DNA of 64,000 nucleotides from Thermococcus bergensis (GCF_020386975.1 NZ_JABFNK010000001.1:1-64000); one strand, 5' to 3'. Counted from the stretch's first letter, positions 1-9,132 are shown. Numbers and translations: made by a program. The notes: generated by a model not told the origin, from the sequence alone.

Positions 1-493
1 CCCCATATTTTCAACGAAGTTAAAGAACCCAAATGTTGAACCCACCTTTTCCATAAACCGAAAGCTCGGTAATAAAGGCAGTATGGGCGGGAAAAATTGA
101 AGAGCTTAACACTCCCTGAAGAAAATCCTTATCCGAGGAGCGCTGAGGAGTTGTGGCAAATATTACAAAAGGTACGCAATACCTGAAGAAAAAGATTCCA
201 AATGCTATGAACGGTTTTCTTCTACCGGTTTTATCGGAAAGGTTATCCAAAGGGGTACTGGGCTATGCCTGGATGTCAAATTGAAAGCAACACTCAAAAG
301 CCCGACAAGAAAAAGTGATCCTCCCAGGGGCTTTCATGTATACACCGAGGTATGGATAGGCTATTCCCCAGCTTACATTGGCTAAGAACATTGAAATTGC
401 AAGAAGAAGGAGGTTTCTTTTCTTTCTCTTCCGAATGGAGATTTTTGCAGCTCGCTCCTTAATGATTTGAAGCAGAGACTGCTCTCTTTTCAT
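1..493 (-). pseudogene. MFS transporter, N-terminal part, frameshifted and running off the window
   Basis: The start ATG at 493 follows a strong GGGGGGTGA ribosome site and overlaps the stop of the upstream PP-loop gene (ATGA). The reading frame gives a basic N-terminus and one membrane segment ending near YLGVYMK, then loses frame near position 330. The next frame reads GGSLFLVGLLSVAFNLTS, and a third frame reads a loop with YLSDKTGRRKPFIAFGIF. That is the D-x-x-G-R-R-K/R loop between helices 2 and 3 of major facilitator transporters. At least two frameshifts are therefore present within 500 bases. The substrate cannot be told. The gene is either decayed or poorly sequenced at the edge of the window. 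Confidence 0.7.
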
Positions 494-1251
494 GCTCTCA
501 CCCCCCTCAATTTTTTGAGGATGTCTCTGATGAGGGCATTTGCTATCTCCTTGTCTATCGCTCCCGCTCTGAGCTCCCTTAACACTCTCTGAATGCCGAA
601 GCGTTTTAAAATCGGCGCACTTTTGGTAGCGTTTTTCCACAAGGAACATCCAAAGCCTAATGCGTATTTTCTGCCGAGGAGGCTTATTGCTTCTCTTTTA
701 TCAAGGGCTAAAAAGGCAGGTAGGTTTAGCTTTATCAGGTCTTCCTCTTTGTAAATCGAAATGCTTCCGAAGCTCAGCAGGTCCCCTGAAGCAACTATTT
801 TTTATCCCGTTTTTTCCTTGCGTAGTCCTTAACTGCTTCCATTATCATTGAATGACATTTACCGCAGATAGGAGCCTTCTTTTTTATCTGCGCGCTTATA
901 GTCTCCATGTATTCCGGGATTTCAACAAAAAACTGCTCCGTACTCCTGAGCTCTGAAGAGTATTACGTCCCTCATTTGAGGGAGCTTTACCATAACCGGG
1001 ACTACTTCAAATCCCGCCCATCGAAGGATTAAAAGCGAGGCAGTGCTGTCGCTTCCCATTGAAAATGCGAGGGCGATTTTTTCCCTGATTTTTTCTCTAT
1101 TAAATTCTTTCCCGTAAAGTCTGTAATGGACTAGGCTTTTTAACCTTTCATAGGCTTCTTCACTAATCTCTCCCCTAACCCGCTCGAGGGCTTCAAGGCT
1201 TTGATGCAAACGATAAGTCTTAACAAAGTCGTCTTTCACTGTCTCTATCAT
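490..1251 (-). pseudogene. PP-loop superfamily ATPase (tRNA-thiolation/QueC type), two frameshifts
   Basis: The first frame starts at ATG 1251 and carries the ATP-binding PP-loop region (IALAFSMGSDSTASLLILRW; the usual SGGSDS has M in place of one G). It ends early at FRAQEYGAVFC because a run of six T (coding strand) near 926-931 shifts the frame. Removing one T gives AVFVEIPEYMETISAQIKKK followed by a CGKCHSMIM zinc-like motif. A second shift occurs in an A6 run near 801-806. The last frame (KIVASGDLLSFGSISIYK to ILKKLRG) runs to the TGA at 490-492, overlapping the MFS start. The family joins ATP to a substrate for sulfur or nitrogen transfer. The 870-bp IS sits 37 bases upstream of the start, beside the TATA-like TTTAAAAG. 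Confidence 0.75.
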
Positions 1252-1297
1252 TGTGAGTGGGTTTGAAATTGGGCTTTTAAAGGGTTTCTATGGGAGA

Positions 1298-2167
1298 GGG
1301 CGTGTTTATAGTAACCTTTATTAGGGTTTTTGCTGAATTCTTTCGGGTGGTTGTCGTGATCCCCAGATGGGATCACAGACTCAAAGACCCTGAAAGCGTG
1401 GCATTCGCAATTCTTGACGTTTTAGCAGACTTCGAATCAGAAGGAAAGCTGAAGAACCTGCCAAAATCCAAAAAATTTCCAGTAAAAAACAATACTGGCA
1501 ATACTCCTCTTTAAACAATACTACAACCTACCCCTCAGAGACGCCCAGCACTACGGCAGAAAATTCTTCGGAGCAAACATTCACTACTCAACCCTCCACA
1601 ACTGGGAGAAAAAGCTGAACCTCGAAGAACTGACAAACCACCTCCTGAAAAAACTCCAGAAATTACCCTACGCCAGCACTCAAGCAGACTCAACCATTAT
1701 TACAAATAAAAAAAGGGCAGGATAGAAGTTCAGGCAATAACGAGAATCCTGCCGGGTTTACTGTATCCGGTTGCTGTGAAGATCACAACTTCTGAGAACG
1801 AGCTGATTGAACTCCTGCCGGGGGGTTCTGGGAATTTTTATGCTGATGGGGCTTATGATTCAAAGAAAGTTCTGAACACTGTGGTGGAAAAGGGTTATCG
1901 GCCGATTGTTAAGAAAACTAAGAACGCTCCAGGTGGTTTTGGTAGTAAGAAGAGAGACAGAGTGTTTTCTGAAGAAGAGTACAGGCATAGGAATCCTCAT
2001 GAGGGGTTCTGGGGTGCGTTTACAACGTGGTTTGGCAGTAGGATCCCCTGTTTTCTGAAAAAGACTACTGTAACCCGAATCCTGCTTGGGGTAATGTGTT
2101 ATGGTCTGAAAATCCTCCTCAGAGTCAAATACTGTTTAAATAACAGGGGGTGAAACTAAACACGCCC
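1298..2167 (+). mobile_element. 870-bp insertion sequence, copy 1 (DDE transposase, family unresolved)
   Basis: The ends are inverted repeats (GGGCGTGTTTA at the left, TAAACACGCCC at the right). The element is flanked by the 10-bp direct repeat CTATGGGAGA (1288-1297 and 2168-2177), a clear target-site duplication. A second copy lies at 49702-50570 in the opposite orientation and is 869 bp long. The one-base difference is an A6 (1484-1489) here against A5 there. Confidence 0.9.
1302..2153 (+). pseudogene. DDE transposase of the 870-bp IS, broken
   Basis: The N-terminal frame ends at about 1514 because of the extra A in the run at 1484-1489. The sister copy at 50.4 kb reads through this point (VKTILAILLFKQYYNLPLRD). 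In both copies the middle frame ends after TIITNKKRAG, and the C-terminal half continues only after a -1 shift at A7 (1708-1714). Probable catalytic residues are the D of QADSTII, the D of YADGAYDS and the E of NPHEGFWGAF. The C-terminal pattern resembles IS5/IS4-superfamily enzymes, but I cannot fix the family. This copy is inactive if the A6 run is real. Confidence 0.7.
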
Positions 2168-2178
2168 CTATGGGAGAG

Positions 2179-2212
2179 GATACTGTTAGGATAACGGGGC
2201 ATACCTCCTGAA
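2179..2212 (-). repeat. Relic of an IS6-family element end
   Basis: The 34 bases beginning GATACTGTTAGGATAAC and ending ACCTCCTGAA match the 3' terminus (reverse complement) of the IS6 copies at 18.7 and 46.5 kb, with about two single-base losses. No further IS6 sequence follows. It lies one base from the target duplication of the 870-bp IS, so the two elements once met here. Confidence 0.65.
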
Positions 2213-2263
2213 TGAACTGTAAAGATTAAATCCAGAAAGTTCAATTGAATTAGGGTGGTAGAT

Positions 2264-3020
2264 ATGTTTGCGGAGATAGTTACTGTGGGAGATGAACTGC
2301 TGACGGGCAACACTGTCGACAGCAATTCCGCATTTATAGCCCAAAAGCTCACGGAAAGAGGCTACTGGGTGAAGAGAATAACAACTGTGGGGGATGACGT
2401 TGAAGATATAAAAACTGTAATCAGAGAGTCGCTATCCCGAAAGCCAGAAGTTTTAATAATCGCTGGAGGATTAGGCCCCACGCACGACGATGTTACAATG
2501 CTTGCCCTTGCCAAGGCCCTTGACATTGAGCTTGAATTGAGAGAGGATGCACTCAAGAGAATTGAACAGTTTTACTTGGAGCTCTATGAGAAAGGCCTCG
2601 TAGATGATCCGAAAATCAATGACGCACGTAAAAAGATGGCATATCTTCCAAAGGGGGCTGAGATGCTCAACAACTCTGTCGGGGCTGCACCGGGAGCGTT
2701 TTTTGGTTCATGAAAAAACAAAAATATTTGTCCTTCCGGGAATGCCAAAGGAAATGAAGGCAATGCTTGAGGAAGAAGTGCTCCCCAGACTTGGAAAGAA
2801 AACATTTGTTCAGAGAAAGCTACTTGCAGAGATAACGGACGAATCAAAGCTCGCTCCAATATTAAATGAGACGTTGGGCAAGTTCAAGGTGAGGATACAC
2901 TCTTCCCCAAAGGGCTTTGGAAAATACATCGGAATAATTATCTTTGGAGAGTCGGAAGAGGAGGTTGAAAAGGCAAAGAAATTTATGGAGGAAAAGGGAA
3001 TAATGTTTGAAGAAGTCTAA
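2264..3020 (+). pseudogene. CinA-like molybdopterin-binding-domain protein, one frameshift
   Basis: The ATG at 2264 follows GGGTGGT. The first frame (FAEIVTVGDELLTGNTVDSN, then AGGLGPTHDD) is the CinA/MoaB-type MoCF domain, typical of the roughly 250-residue archaeal CinA-related proteins linked to NMN deamidase or ADP-ribose chemistry. At 2699-2704 a run of six T moves the frame into a stop (GAFFGS). With five T the sequence reads GAFLVHEKTKIFVLPGMPKE and continues to the stop at 3018-3020. The rest is uninterrupted, so a single indel, either mutation or sequencing error, inactivates the gene. It converges on and just overlaps pyk. Confidence 0.8.
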
Positions 3021-4444
3021 GGAATCTGGAAGATACGCATTGTATTTGTTCCTACGGTTTTTCCTATTGGTTTTCCTTCCGTTAGGAGCACTGTATCATC
3101 CTCTTTAGCTATTCCCAATCCCTTTACCAGCATTATTATGTCCTTTTCAGTGAAGCCCTCGTCCATGTGGGATGGGTAGACTCCGTATGAAAAGGCCAAG
3201 TTATTGCAGACCTTTTCATTGCTTGAGAAAGCGAGGATCCACTGCTTGGGTTTGAAGCGAGATATTAACCTTGGGGTTAACCCCGTTTTTGTGGGGGTTA
3301 AGATGTATTTTATGTCTATGGCACAGAGAGCATCTATGACGCTGCGGGTTATTGCCTCTTTTATAGTGCTTTTTTGCGGCAGTGATTCAATCCAACTGCG
3401 CAGTCTGGAATATCCTAGGGATTCTCTGTATTCTTCTGTTGCTTTAGCTATCTTTGCCATCATCTCAACTGCTTCAACGGGATATTTTCCTATGGCCGTT
3501 TCCTCTGAAAGCATTACGGCATCTGTACCGTCAAGTATTGCGTTCGCGACATCTGTTACTTCTGCCCTTCTGGGTATCTTTTCAGTGGTCATTGAGACAA
3601 GCATTTGGGTGGCGGTTATTACTGGCTTTGCAGCTAGATTTGCCTTTTTTATGAGTTGCTTTTGCATTATGGGGAGCTTTTCAATTGGCATCTCAACACC
3701 GAGGTCGCCCCTTGCTACCATTATTCCATCCGCTGCGTTTAGGATCTCATCAAAGTTTCTCACAGCATCCGGTCTCTCTATCTTTGCAATAATGAAGAGC
3801 TCTGCGTTTTTCTTTGCAAGAAAGCTCTTCACCTTGAGCACGTCATACACAGAGCCTACGAAGGACAAACCTATGGCGTCTATTCCATGTTCAATTGCAA
3901 ACTCTATTATCTCGAGGTCCCTTGGAGTTATCGCTTCAATTGGAAGGTTGGCTTTTGGAATGTTTATTCCCTTGTGGGAGAACAATATTCCTCCGTTAAC
4001 CACTACACATTCGACGTCATTGCCCTTAACTTCTTCAACCCTCAGCATTATGTAGCCATCGCTTAGGTATATGGTATCACCCTTTGAAACCAGCTTTGGA
4101 AAGTCTTTAAACTCGACAGGAATGGTCGTTTCGTCGCCTTCAACATCTCTTGTTGTGAGAACGACTTTTTCTCCCTTTCTTAGAGTTATAGAGTCCCCCT
4201 TCAGCTTTCCGACCCTCATTTTTAGTCCTGGCAGATCGCCTAAAATTGCCACTCTCCTCCCTAATTTCTCGGCAGCATCTCTCACCAACTCGATAGTCTT
4301 TGTATGCTCCTCAAAAGTTCCATGGGAGAAGTTTATTCTCGCGACACTCATTCCAGCTTCTATCATCTTTTCTATAGTGCTCCTTTGCCTGGATGCAGGC
4401 CCTATTGTGGCGATTATCTTTGTTTTATGAGACGGAAGTTGCAT
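3017..4444 (-). CDS. pyk: Pyruvate kinase
   Basis: This enzyme transfers phosphate from phosphoenolpyruvate to ADP, the last step of glycolysis, in the cytoplasm. The N-terminus has the K-T-K-I-x-A-T-I-G-P-A signature and ARINFSHG. The barrel carries the active-site Lys region (FIIAKIERPDAVRNFDEI), and MVARGDLGVE and ATQMLVSM are diagnostic. The length of about 475 residues is normal. I place the start at ATG 4444 because GGTGA lies 6 bases upstream; the alternative ATG at 4456 overlaps that ribosome site. It may connect functionally to the nearby PTS, since a PTS consumes phosphoenolpyruvate. Confidence 0.95.
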   Translation of the reverse strand: MQLPSHKTKIIATIGPASRQRSTIEKMIEAGMSVARINFSHGTFEEHTKTIELVRDAAEKLGRRVAILGDLPGLKMRVGKLKGDSITLRKGEKVVLTTRDVEGDETTIPVEFKDFPKLVSKGDTIYLSDGYIMLRVEEVKGNDVECVVVNGGILFSHKGINIPKANLPIEAITPRDLEIIEFAIEHGIDAIGLSFVGSVYDVLKVKSFLAKKNAELFIIAKIERPDAVRNFDEILNAADGIMVARGDLGVEMPIEKLPIMQKQLIKKANLAAKPVITATQMLVSMTTEKIPRRAEVTDVANAILDGTDAVMLSEETAIGKYPVEAVEMMAKIAKATEEYRESLGYSRLRSWIESLPQKSTIKEAITRSVIDALCAIDIKYILTPTKTGLTPRLISRFKPKQWILAFSSNEKVCNNLAFSYGVYPSHMDEGFTEKDIIMLVKGLGIAKEDDTVLLTEGKPIGKTVGTNTMRIFQIP

Positions 4445-4499
4445 TTCTCTCACCATTTTCCTTTTTTCTTCAGGATTAATTAAGTTTTCTGAGATTCGA

Positions 4500-4515
4500 A
4501 AGGTATTTTAAATCC
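4500..4515 (+). promoter_or_regulatory. TATA box for the small gene at 4533
   Basis: GGTATTTTAAATCC lies about 26 bases before the ATG at 4533, which has no ribosome site. The spacing fits a leaderless archaeal transcript. Confidence 0.5.
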
Positions 4516-4532
4516 TTCCCCTATCTTTTTCC

Positions 4533-4733
4533 ATGAGGAGAAAACTAATAGTTGCAATCCCTCCCGAGGAGCTTCTTAAAATCAAGGAAAATTCCAAAGC
4601 TAAAATAAGAGTAGAAATCCAAGAGGCAGAGCCGTTTTTTGGGATGCCCAGGTGGGAGATAGTGGTTGATGGGAGCAGTGAAGAAATCGAGAAATTTATG
4701 AATGCATTGATGAGGTCAAGGGCAGGGGGATAG
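4533..4733 (+). CDS. Small conserved-looking protein, 66 residues, unknown function
   Basis: The ORF begins MRRKLIVAIPPEELLKI and alternates strand-like and helix-like stretches (KIRVEIQEA, WEIVVDGSSEEIEKFM). It is charged, soluble and lacks cysteines. It has its own TATA-like promoter and appears leaderless. It sits between pyk and a radical SAM gene, both on the other strand. I do not recognise the family. Codon use matches its neighbours, so it is probably a real gene. Confidence 0.6.
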   Translation: MRRKLIVAIPPEELLKIKENSKAKIRVEIQEAEPFFGMPRWEIVVDGSSEEIEKFMNALMRSRAGG

Positions 4734-4754
4734 TGAATCCTGAAGATTTTCTGT

Positions 4755-5801
4755 TTATCCCACCAGCGCGTTTTTTAATCCAAACTCCTTCACAAATTCT
4801 GCCGCTTTAAACATCTCATCGTTTGTGAGCCTTCTATCGATTTCGGGGTATTCGTGGGCTTTATACTCCGGCCGATACTGGAACATCACGTTAACCCTAA
4901 CACTCTTACCGAGATTTTCGCTGATCCACTTTAAAATCGGCTTTGTGCAGCACTCCAGGTGTCCTGGCATTACGAGATGCCTTATCAGGAACTCGGCTTT
5001 GTAGTGCTGTTTAGCCAGTAAAAAGTTCCTCGTAACGGTTTCCCAGTATCTGGGAGCTCTTGAGTATTTGAGGGCATCCTCGTTATTACCCCATTTGAAA
5101 TCCGCCAGATAAACATCTACAATTCCATCCAAAAGCTTCATGCTTTTTTCGCTCATATACATGTTTGAGTTCCAGACCACTGGAATGGGAACTTTGACGT
5201 ACTTTAGAGTCTCAAGGATAAAAGGAAGGTTAGGAGTTGGCTCACCACCGACGAAGTTAACGTTTTTAGCCCCTTCGGCATATGCCACGGCTACCTTGGT
5301 GGCCATATCCTCTGGAGAATACCTCAAGCCCACGCGGTACTGGCTTATATCCCAGTTCTGGCAGAAGACACATCTAAAGTTGCATCCGGAAAAGAAGACT
5401 GTATAAGACGGCACAAGCTCTGGCTCCTCCCCTATGTGGAGAAAATCACTCGCAATTAGGCTTTCCTTAACCCTGCAGTAGCCGATTTCTTCAAAGCGAT
5501 TCGCATGGCACTTAAACTCGCACAGCTCACAGCTTTCAAGCATTCTACGGGCTATTATGGCTTTCAAGTCGAGGAGGCTCTTTTCGGGGCTCTCTTTTAG
5601 ATCATTTTCCCTCAGCTTTTCCATGCCCTCCTCGTGGATTTCCCACAAACTCTCAAGTGCATCATCCTCTCTGAAGCTGACCTCTACCTGCTTTGCATAG
5701 AAGAAGTTTGGCTTTTCTTCTCCGCTTAAGATCGAAAAGTAATGGGGCAGCGCTTCTCTTGCTTTTCTGATTTCTTCAATCTCAACCCTCCTGAACCACA
5801 T
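4755..5801 (-). CDS. Radical SAM protein, PflX-like (pyruvate formate-lyase activase homologue)
   Basis: The 348-residue protein has the radical SAM cluster motif CxxxCxxC (SGCNFRCVFCQNWDISQY, near residue 137) and the following G-G-E-P-T motif (NFVGGEPTPN). An N-terminal cysteine cluster (CELCEFKCHAN, then GYCRV) is typical of the COG1313/PflX group. Such proteins use S-adenosylmethionine and a 4Fe-4S cluster to start radical chemistry; the substrate of this group is not established. The start at ATG 5801 has no clear ribosome site. An IS982 copy begins 30 bases upstream and probably separates the gene from its original promoter. Confidence 0.85.
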   Translation of the reverse strand: MWFRRVEIEEIRKAREALPHYFSILSGEEKPNFFYAKQVEVSFREDDALESLWEIHEEGMEKLRENDLKESPEKSLLDLKAIIARRMLESCELCEFKCHANRFEEIGYCRVKESLIASDFLHIGEEPELVPSYTVFFSGCNFRCVFCQNWDISQYRVGLRYSPEDMATKVAVAYAEGAKNVNFVGGEPTPNLPFILETLKYVKVPIPVVWNSNMYMSEKSMKLLDGIVDVYLADFKWGNNEDALKYSRAPRYWETVTRNFLLAKQHYKAEFLIRHLVMPGHLECCTKPILKWISENLGKSVRVNVMFQYRPEYKAHEYPEIDRRLTNDEMFKAAEFVKEFGLKNALVG

Positions 5802-5830
5802 GATATGAAATGGTACGTGGAATATTATAA

Positions 5831-6762
5831 ACCCTAGTTCCCATTAGATCGTTAGAGTTATAAGCACTTAAGTCTTTTGGTTGATTGGTGGTTGTTATGA
5901 ACTTTCAGCAGGAAATCCTGATCATAAAATCCGAAATCTATCCGATAATCAGCAAACACTACCCGAAAAACACTCACAGGGAAATAATCAGCCTCTACGA
6001 CCTAATAACCTTCGCAATACTAGCACACTTGCACTTTAACGGAGTTTACAAGCACGCTTACAGAGTCCTAATCGAAGAAATGAAGCTGTTCCCAAAAATC
6101 AGGTACAACAAACTAACAGAACGCTTGAACAGGCACGAAAAACTCCTGCTCCTAGCGCAGGAAGAATTATTCAAAAAACACGCCAGAGAATACGTTAGAA
6201 TACTGGACTCAAAGCCCATTCAGACCAAGGAGTTGGCCAGAAAAAACAGGAAGGAGAAGAAGGGTTCTTCAGAAATCATCTCTGAAAAGCCCGCAGTTGG
6301 GTTTGTTCCCTCTAAAAAAAGTTTTACTATGGGTACAAGCTGACCTGTTACTCTGATGGAAATTTGCTGGCTTTACTGTCTGTTGATCCGGCGAATAAGC
6401 ATGATGTGAGTGTTGTCAGGGAAAAGTTCTGGGTGATTGTTGAGGAGTTTTCTGGCTGTTTTCTGTTTTTGGATAAGGGTTACGTTAGTAGAGAACTTCA
6501 GGAGGAATTCCTGAAGTTTGGCGTTGTTTACACGCCGGTGAAGCGGGAGAATCAGGTTAGTAATCTGGAGGAGAAGAAGTTTTACAAGTACTTGTCTGAC
6601 TTTCGCAGGAGGATTGAGACTTTGTTTTCGAAGTTTTCTGAGTTTCTTCTGAGGCCGAGCAGGAGTGTTAGTTTGAGGGGGTTAGCTGTCAGGATTTTAG
6701 GGGCGATTCTGGCCGTGAATCTGGACAGATTATACAACTTCACAGGTGGTGGGAACTAGGGT
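5831..6762 (+). mobile_element. IS982-family element, copy 1 (932 bp)
   Basis: Inverted termini are ACCCTAGTTCCCA and TGGGAACTAGGGT. Flanking direct repeat TTATAA (5825-5830 and 6763-6768). Two further copies of exactly the same length occur at 56506-57437 and 62800-63731. Confidence 0.9.
5897..6759 (+). CDS. IS982-type transposase, two frames joined by a -1 shift
   Basis: The ATG at 5897 follows GGTGG. The first frame (MNFQQEILIIKSEIYPII) ends with a stop at about 6343, and the second resumes before LLALLSVDPANKHDVSVV. A -1 slip at the A7 run 6314-6320 joins them as SKKKFYYGYKLTCYSDGN. Probable DDE residues are the D of ILDSKPI, the D of FLFLDKGYVS and the E of RRRIETLFSKF. All three copies in the window have the same A7, so this is either programmed slippage or an ancestral lesion that spread. 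Total length would be about 287 residues. Confidence 0.75.
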
Positions 6763-6978
6763 TTATAAAGTTTAAACCTTTTGAATTTTGGAATGGTTAG
6801 CTTTCGATTGTGTTGCCTCTTTCTCAAAAATTCTTCGGATAATTATGCTAAACAAAAAAGCTTATTTGGGGAGTAATTGTTAAATAAAGCTGTTTTCTTG
6901 CTTTACGTCAATTAAACTATTTTATGAACCCAAAACCTTTATTAAAATTCAAACGTTAATGAACTTTGGTGGTCTTCT

Positions 6979-7269
6979 ATGAACGGTTGGTGGGGACGAA
7001 TCCTAAGAGTTGATCTAACAAACAACAAAGTTTGGGTGCAGGAATATTCTCCGGAAGTTGCGAAGAATTTTATTGGTGGTAGAGGTTTAGCAGCATGGAT
7101 TCTCTGGAACGAAGCCAAAAACGTGGATCCTCTTGGCCCAAAGAACAAGCTTGTATTTGCCACCGGTCCTTTCAACGGTCTTCCAACCCCAAGCGGCGGA
7201 AAGATGGTTATAGCTGCTAAGAGCCCCCTAACAGGCGGTTATGGTGATGGGAACCTTGGATCACTGTAA
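6979..7269 (+). pseudogene. Aldehyde:ferredoxin oxidoreductase family, N-terminal fragment only
   Basis: The first 92 residues ([51 protein letters not shown]) match the N-terminal domain of tungsten aldehyde:ferredoxin oxidoreductases, which are about 600-630 residues long and bind tungstopterin plus a 4Fe-4S cluster. The frame stops three codons after GDGNLGS. From there the DNA codes, in another frame, for the end of a DeoR-type regulator. The start ATG at 6979 has a GGTGGT ribosome site. The fragment lacks the cofactor-binding C-terminal domains and cannot be an active enzyme. Confidence 0.85.
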
Positions 7270-7685
7270 TCACGAATTCCCCCCTTATAGTTAGAGAACT
7301 TTCCATGCGGAAAAGTATAGAAGTAATTCTCACGGGAGGAACACTTAAGAAAGGAACACTTGCTCTGGTTGGTCCAATAGCAGAAAATACACTGTCTATG
7401 TTACATGCAGATATTGCCTTTGTCGGAGCTAATGGGATTACGCTAGATGCCATAACCACTACAAACCTGCTAGAAGCTGAAATCAAGAGACTAATGATCA
7501 AAATTGCTTCAACATCATACATTGTGGCTGATCATTCAAAGTTTGGCAGGACTGCCTTTGTGAGATTTGCAGAACCAAACGAAATCACTGGAATAATAAC
7601 GGACTCTGGAATTGATCCCAAGTGGGTTACAGCATTCAAGGAGAGAAAAATTCAACTTATAACACCAGGAGGTGTGGGTAAGTGA
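7263..7685 (+). pseudogene. DeoR/GlpR-type sugar regulator, effector domain only
   Basis: From about 7263 the frame reads [13 protein letters not shown], then VILTGGTLKKGTLALVGPIA, and DIAFVGANGITLDAITTTN. This is the sugar-phosphate-binding C-terminal domain of DeoR-family regulators. The N-terminal winged-helix DNA-binding domain (about 110 residues) is missing and is replaced by the oxidoreductase fragment. An internal ATG at 7305 could still yield a 126-residue effector domain. The stop TGA overlaps the GTG start of the fructose-1-phosphate kinase gene, so it was the first gene of the PTS operon and presumably its fructose-1-phosphate-responsive repressor. Confidence 0.8.
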
Positions 7686-8623
7686 TACTTTCTGTTGCTA
7701 TGAATCCTGCTGTTGATAGGACTCTTTTTGTTGAAGAACTAAAACTTGGGGTGACCAATAGGGCTATAGATGTCAGTAAAAACATTGGGGGGAAAGGCAT
7801 TAACGTAGCCAAAAATGCCCGAGCACTTGGATCAGAAGTCACAGTTGTCGGATTTATCGGAGAGAAAAGCAAACCTGTGTTTGAAGATTATCTTCTATCT
7901 TTGAGGGTAAGTCATGATTTTGTGGTTATTCCCAAGGCAGACGTTCGGGAAAACATAAAGATAATAGAAACCAGCACTGGGAGGCTTACTGAGATTAACG
8001 AAAGCGGGCCTGAAGTTAGTGAGCAACTCTTTGAGGTCTTGAAACAGAGAATTTTCCAATATTCCAAACAGGCAGACGTCACGGTATTGTCTGGCTCTAT
8101 CCCGAGGGGATTACCGGTTTCTGCTTACAAGGAGATTATTACAGAAATTCGGGATAACACAAAAGTTATCCTCGATGCAAGTGGAGATGTCCTAAAACAA
8201 GGGATCGAAGCATCCCCATTTATGGTAAAGCCCAACCTTCAAGAATTTTCCCAGTTACTCGGACAGAATTTTGAAGATATTAGCGAAATTATAGCCGCAG
8301 CTAGAAAAGTGATCAATGAATATGGAATAAACATCGTCTGCGTTTCTATGGGGGCGAGGGGAAGTGTTACAGTAACTCCAGAGAGTGCATATTATGCAGA
8401 GCCACTCCCTATTGAGGACGCAAAGACCCCTGTTGGTGCTGGAGATGCTTTGGTAGCAGGTTTTGCTCATGGCTTTGAAAAAGGCCTCGATATCGTTGAT
8501 ACAATCAAAATTGCAGTAGCTACCGCATCCGCTTCATTAATACTGGAAGATACAGGCCCAATTGATTTGGAAGTTTTTCGAGCATTGCTTCCGAAGGTAA
8601 AGATTAGAGAGATGGAGGGATAA
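7682..8623 (+). CDS. fruK: 1-phosphofructokinase (PfkB family)
   Basis: The 313-residue protein begins ILSVAMNPAVDRTLFVEELK and has both PfkB signatures: IGGKGINVAKNARALGSE near residue 38 and TPVGAGDALVAGFAHGFEKG near residue 250, with catalytic D in GAGD. It phosphorylates fructose 1-phosphate, the product of a fructose PTS, to fructose 1,6-bisphosphate. The start is GTG 7682, overlapping the regulator stop (GTGA) with GGAGGTGTGG upstream. EIIA begins 3 bases downstream, so the genes are translationally linked. A tagatose-6-phosphate kinase activity cannot be excluded from sequence alone, but the context favours FruK. Confidence 0.9.
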   Translation: MILSVAMNPAVDRTLFVEELKLGVTNRAIDVSKNIGGKGINVAKNARALGSEVTVVGFIGEKSKPVFEDYLLSLRVSHDFVVIPKADVRENIKIIETSTGRLTEINESGPEVSEQLFEVLKQRIFQYSKQADVTVLSGSIPRGLPVSAYKEIITEIRDNTKVILDASGDVLKQGIEASPFMVKPNLQEFSQLLGQNFEDISEIIAAARKVINEYGINIVCVSMGARGSVTVTPESAYYAEPLPIEDAKTPVGAGDALVAGFAHGFEKGLDIVDTIKIAVATASASLILEDTGPIDLEVFRALLPKVKIREMEG

Positions 8624-8626
8624 ACG

Positions 8627-9088
8627 ATGACAGATGTTAAAGGGTTAATTCGTGAAGAATTCATTAAAATGGAACTTGAAGGGAAAAACAAAAGAGAAGT
8701 TATACTGGAACTCATTGATTTACTTTACAAACAAGGTGCTGTTAAAGATAAAGAGAAGTTCTTTGAAGATGTATGGGCAAGGGAACAGATAACACCAACT
8801 GGAGTCGGGTTCGGTATTGCAATACCCCACGCTAAGAGTTCTGCCGTAGTGTCTCCCGTGGTAGCCATTGGGAAATCGAGTAGGGGAGTTGATTTTGAAG
8901 CGATAGATGGTAAGCCTGTACACTTAGTGTTCTTGATAGGGGTTCCCGAGAAGGCACCGGATCTCCACCTGAGCATACTTAGTTCCCTCTCCAGGAGACT
9001 GGTTCATGAAGAGTTTAGAGAAGCCCTGATGAGAGCAAAAAGTCCTCACGAAATTGTGGAGATCCTGAGCAGGAATATTGAGGGATAA
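8627..9088 (+). CDS. fruA: PTS fructose-type EIIA component
   Basis: The 153-residue protein matches the PTS EIIA type-2 (fructose/mannitol) domain. The phosphorylated histidine is in TPTGVGFGIAIPHAKSSAV, about residue 66. It accepts phosphate from HPr and passes it to the EIIB cysteine. The ATG is 3 bases after the fruK stop, with GGAGGGAT as ribosome site. In many bacteria EIIA is fused to EIIBC; here it is separate. Confidence 0.9.
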   Translation: MTDVKGLIREEFIKMELEGKNKREVILELIDLLYKQGAVKDKEKFFEDVWAREQITPTGVGFGIAIPHAKSSAVVSPVVAIGKSSRGVDFEAIDGKPVHLVFLIGVPEKAPDLHLSILSSLSRRLVHEEFREALMRAKSPHEIVEILSRNIEG

Positions 9089-9132
9089 TGCGGATTTTTT
9101 AATCCAATTGAGGTGTTTGGGGGTGAGTTGAA

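Noticed and set aside
3204-4055. Long plus-strand ORF of 283 residues opposite pyruvate kinase
   Set aside because: It is the antisense shadow of pyk and lacks any recognisable domain. Similar long shadows occur opposite AMP phosphorylase (13575-14192) and the DUF1998 helicase.
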